From Streptomyces pyxinicus (lineage in GTDB: Bacteria; Actinomycetota; Actinomycetes; Streptomycetales; Streptomycetaceae): a stretch of DNA of 64,000 nt. The notes below the pieces were generated by a model. That model was not told the DNA's origin and did not search any database. It was given only the letters and a program-made list of their open reading frames with translations. Positions within the stretch are counted from its first letter, which is position 1. Every line of letters begins with the position of its first letter. The translations under genes were made by a program, and so were the position numbers. This document shows, piece by piece, positions 63,975 through 64,000 of this stretch. The DNA lies in assembly GCF_024753135.1 (NCBI RefSeq), contig NZ_JANUGP010000002.1, positions 248,001-312,000 on the forward strand, in the 5' to 3' direction.

Positions 63975-64000
63975 CGTCAGGAGTGTGAAGTGCTTTTGGG

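Overview
The window is about 64 kb of very GC-rich DNA. Most genes show strong G/C third positions, start at ATG or GTG after GGAGG-type ribosome binding sites, and sit in short head-to-tail operons. The gene content is that of a Streptomyces chromosome core: an afsR-afsS-afsK regulatory module, dmdR1, fbiC (coenzyme F420), purU, an SCO4402-family gene, a cinnamate/4-coumarate-CoA-ligase-like gene, and several one-component and sigma/anti-sigma regulators. From memory, the order matches the stretch of the S. coelicolor chromosome between roughly SCO4380 and SCO4440, read backwards. I see no rRNA, tRNA, CRISPR array, insertion sequence or prophage.

Layout. 1-9400: the end of a membrane protein, two small genes with distinctive promoters, a degenerate ADP-ribosylglycohydrolase, a cysteine-less L,D-transpeptidase-like protein, the F420 pair (fbiC and a probable F420-dependent oxidoreductase), a PHP-type metallohydrolase, a frameshifted gene remnant and a lipoprotein. 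9600-16000: afsR, afsS and, on the other strand, afsK, which together form the kinase to activator to small-effector cascade controlling secondary metabolism. 16100-24500: a VOC protein with a tandem-repeat N-terminus, TetR, Lrp/LysE, PNPOx-like, flavin monooxygenase, SDR, MFS and GlxA-type genes. 24800-29200: a regulatory cluster (RsbW-like ATPase, four-EF-hand protein, STAS anti-anti-sigma factor, ECF sigma factor with a zinc-finger anti-sigma fusion). 29300-38900: purU, SCO4402-family, a solute-binding lipoprotein, a protein with ATQYLPP repeats, an NsdA-like regulator, a prim-pol-like protein and an ABC exporter. 38900-41700: a disturbed accessory patch with an isolated UDP-glucose/GDP-mannose dehydrogenase beside two decapitated gene fragments. 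41700-48300: methyltransferase/hydrolase pair, dmdR1, SIS protein, PAS/GAF sensor, a broken GNAT gene, an orphan mini transcription unit and pdxH. 48400-50800: citrate synthase and a 2-oxoglutarate/Fe-type oxygenase preceded by a leader peptide and attenuator. 50800-61000: one long catabolic operon (TIGR03084, AtuA-like, carboxyltransferase, biotin carboxylase/carrier, acyl-CoA dehydrogenase, CoA ligase, enoyl-CoA hydratase, TetR) with a dyad operator at its promoter. 61079-63900: malic enzyme and an EamA exporter.

The items I think deserve most attention are the cysteine-codon leader/attenuator in front of the IPNS-like oxygenase, the orphan promoter/mini-ORF/long-hairpin unit at 47279-47531, the Atu-like carboxylase operon with its operator, the dyad placed on the start site of a near-consensus promoter at 723-787, the 26-bp tandem duplications of gene 3' ends at two loci, and several enzymes whose catalytic residues are missing (ADP-ribosylglycohydrolase, L,D-transpeptidase, alpha/beta hydrolase, prim-pol).
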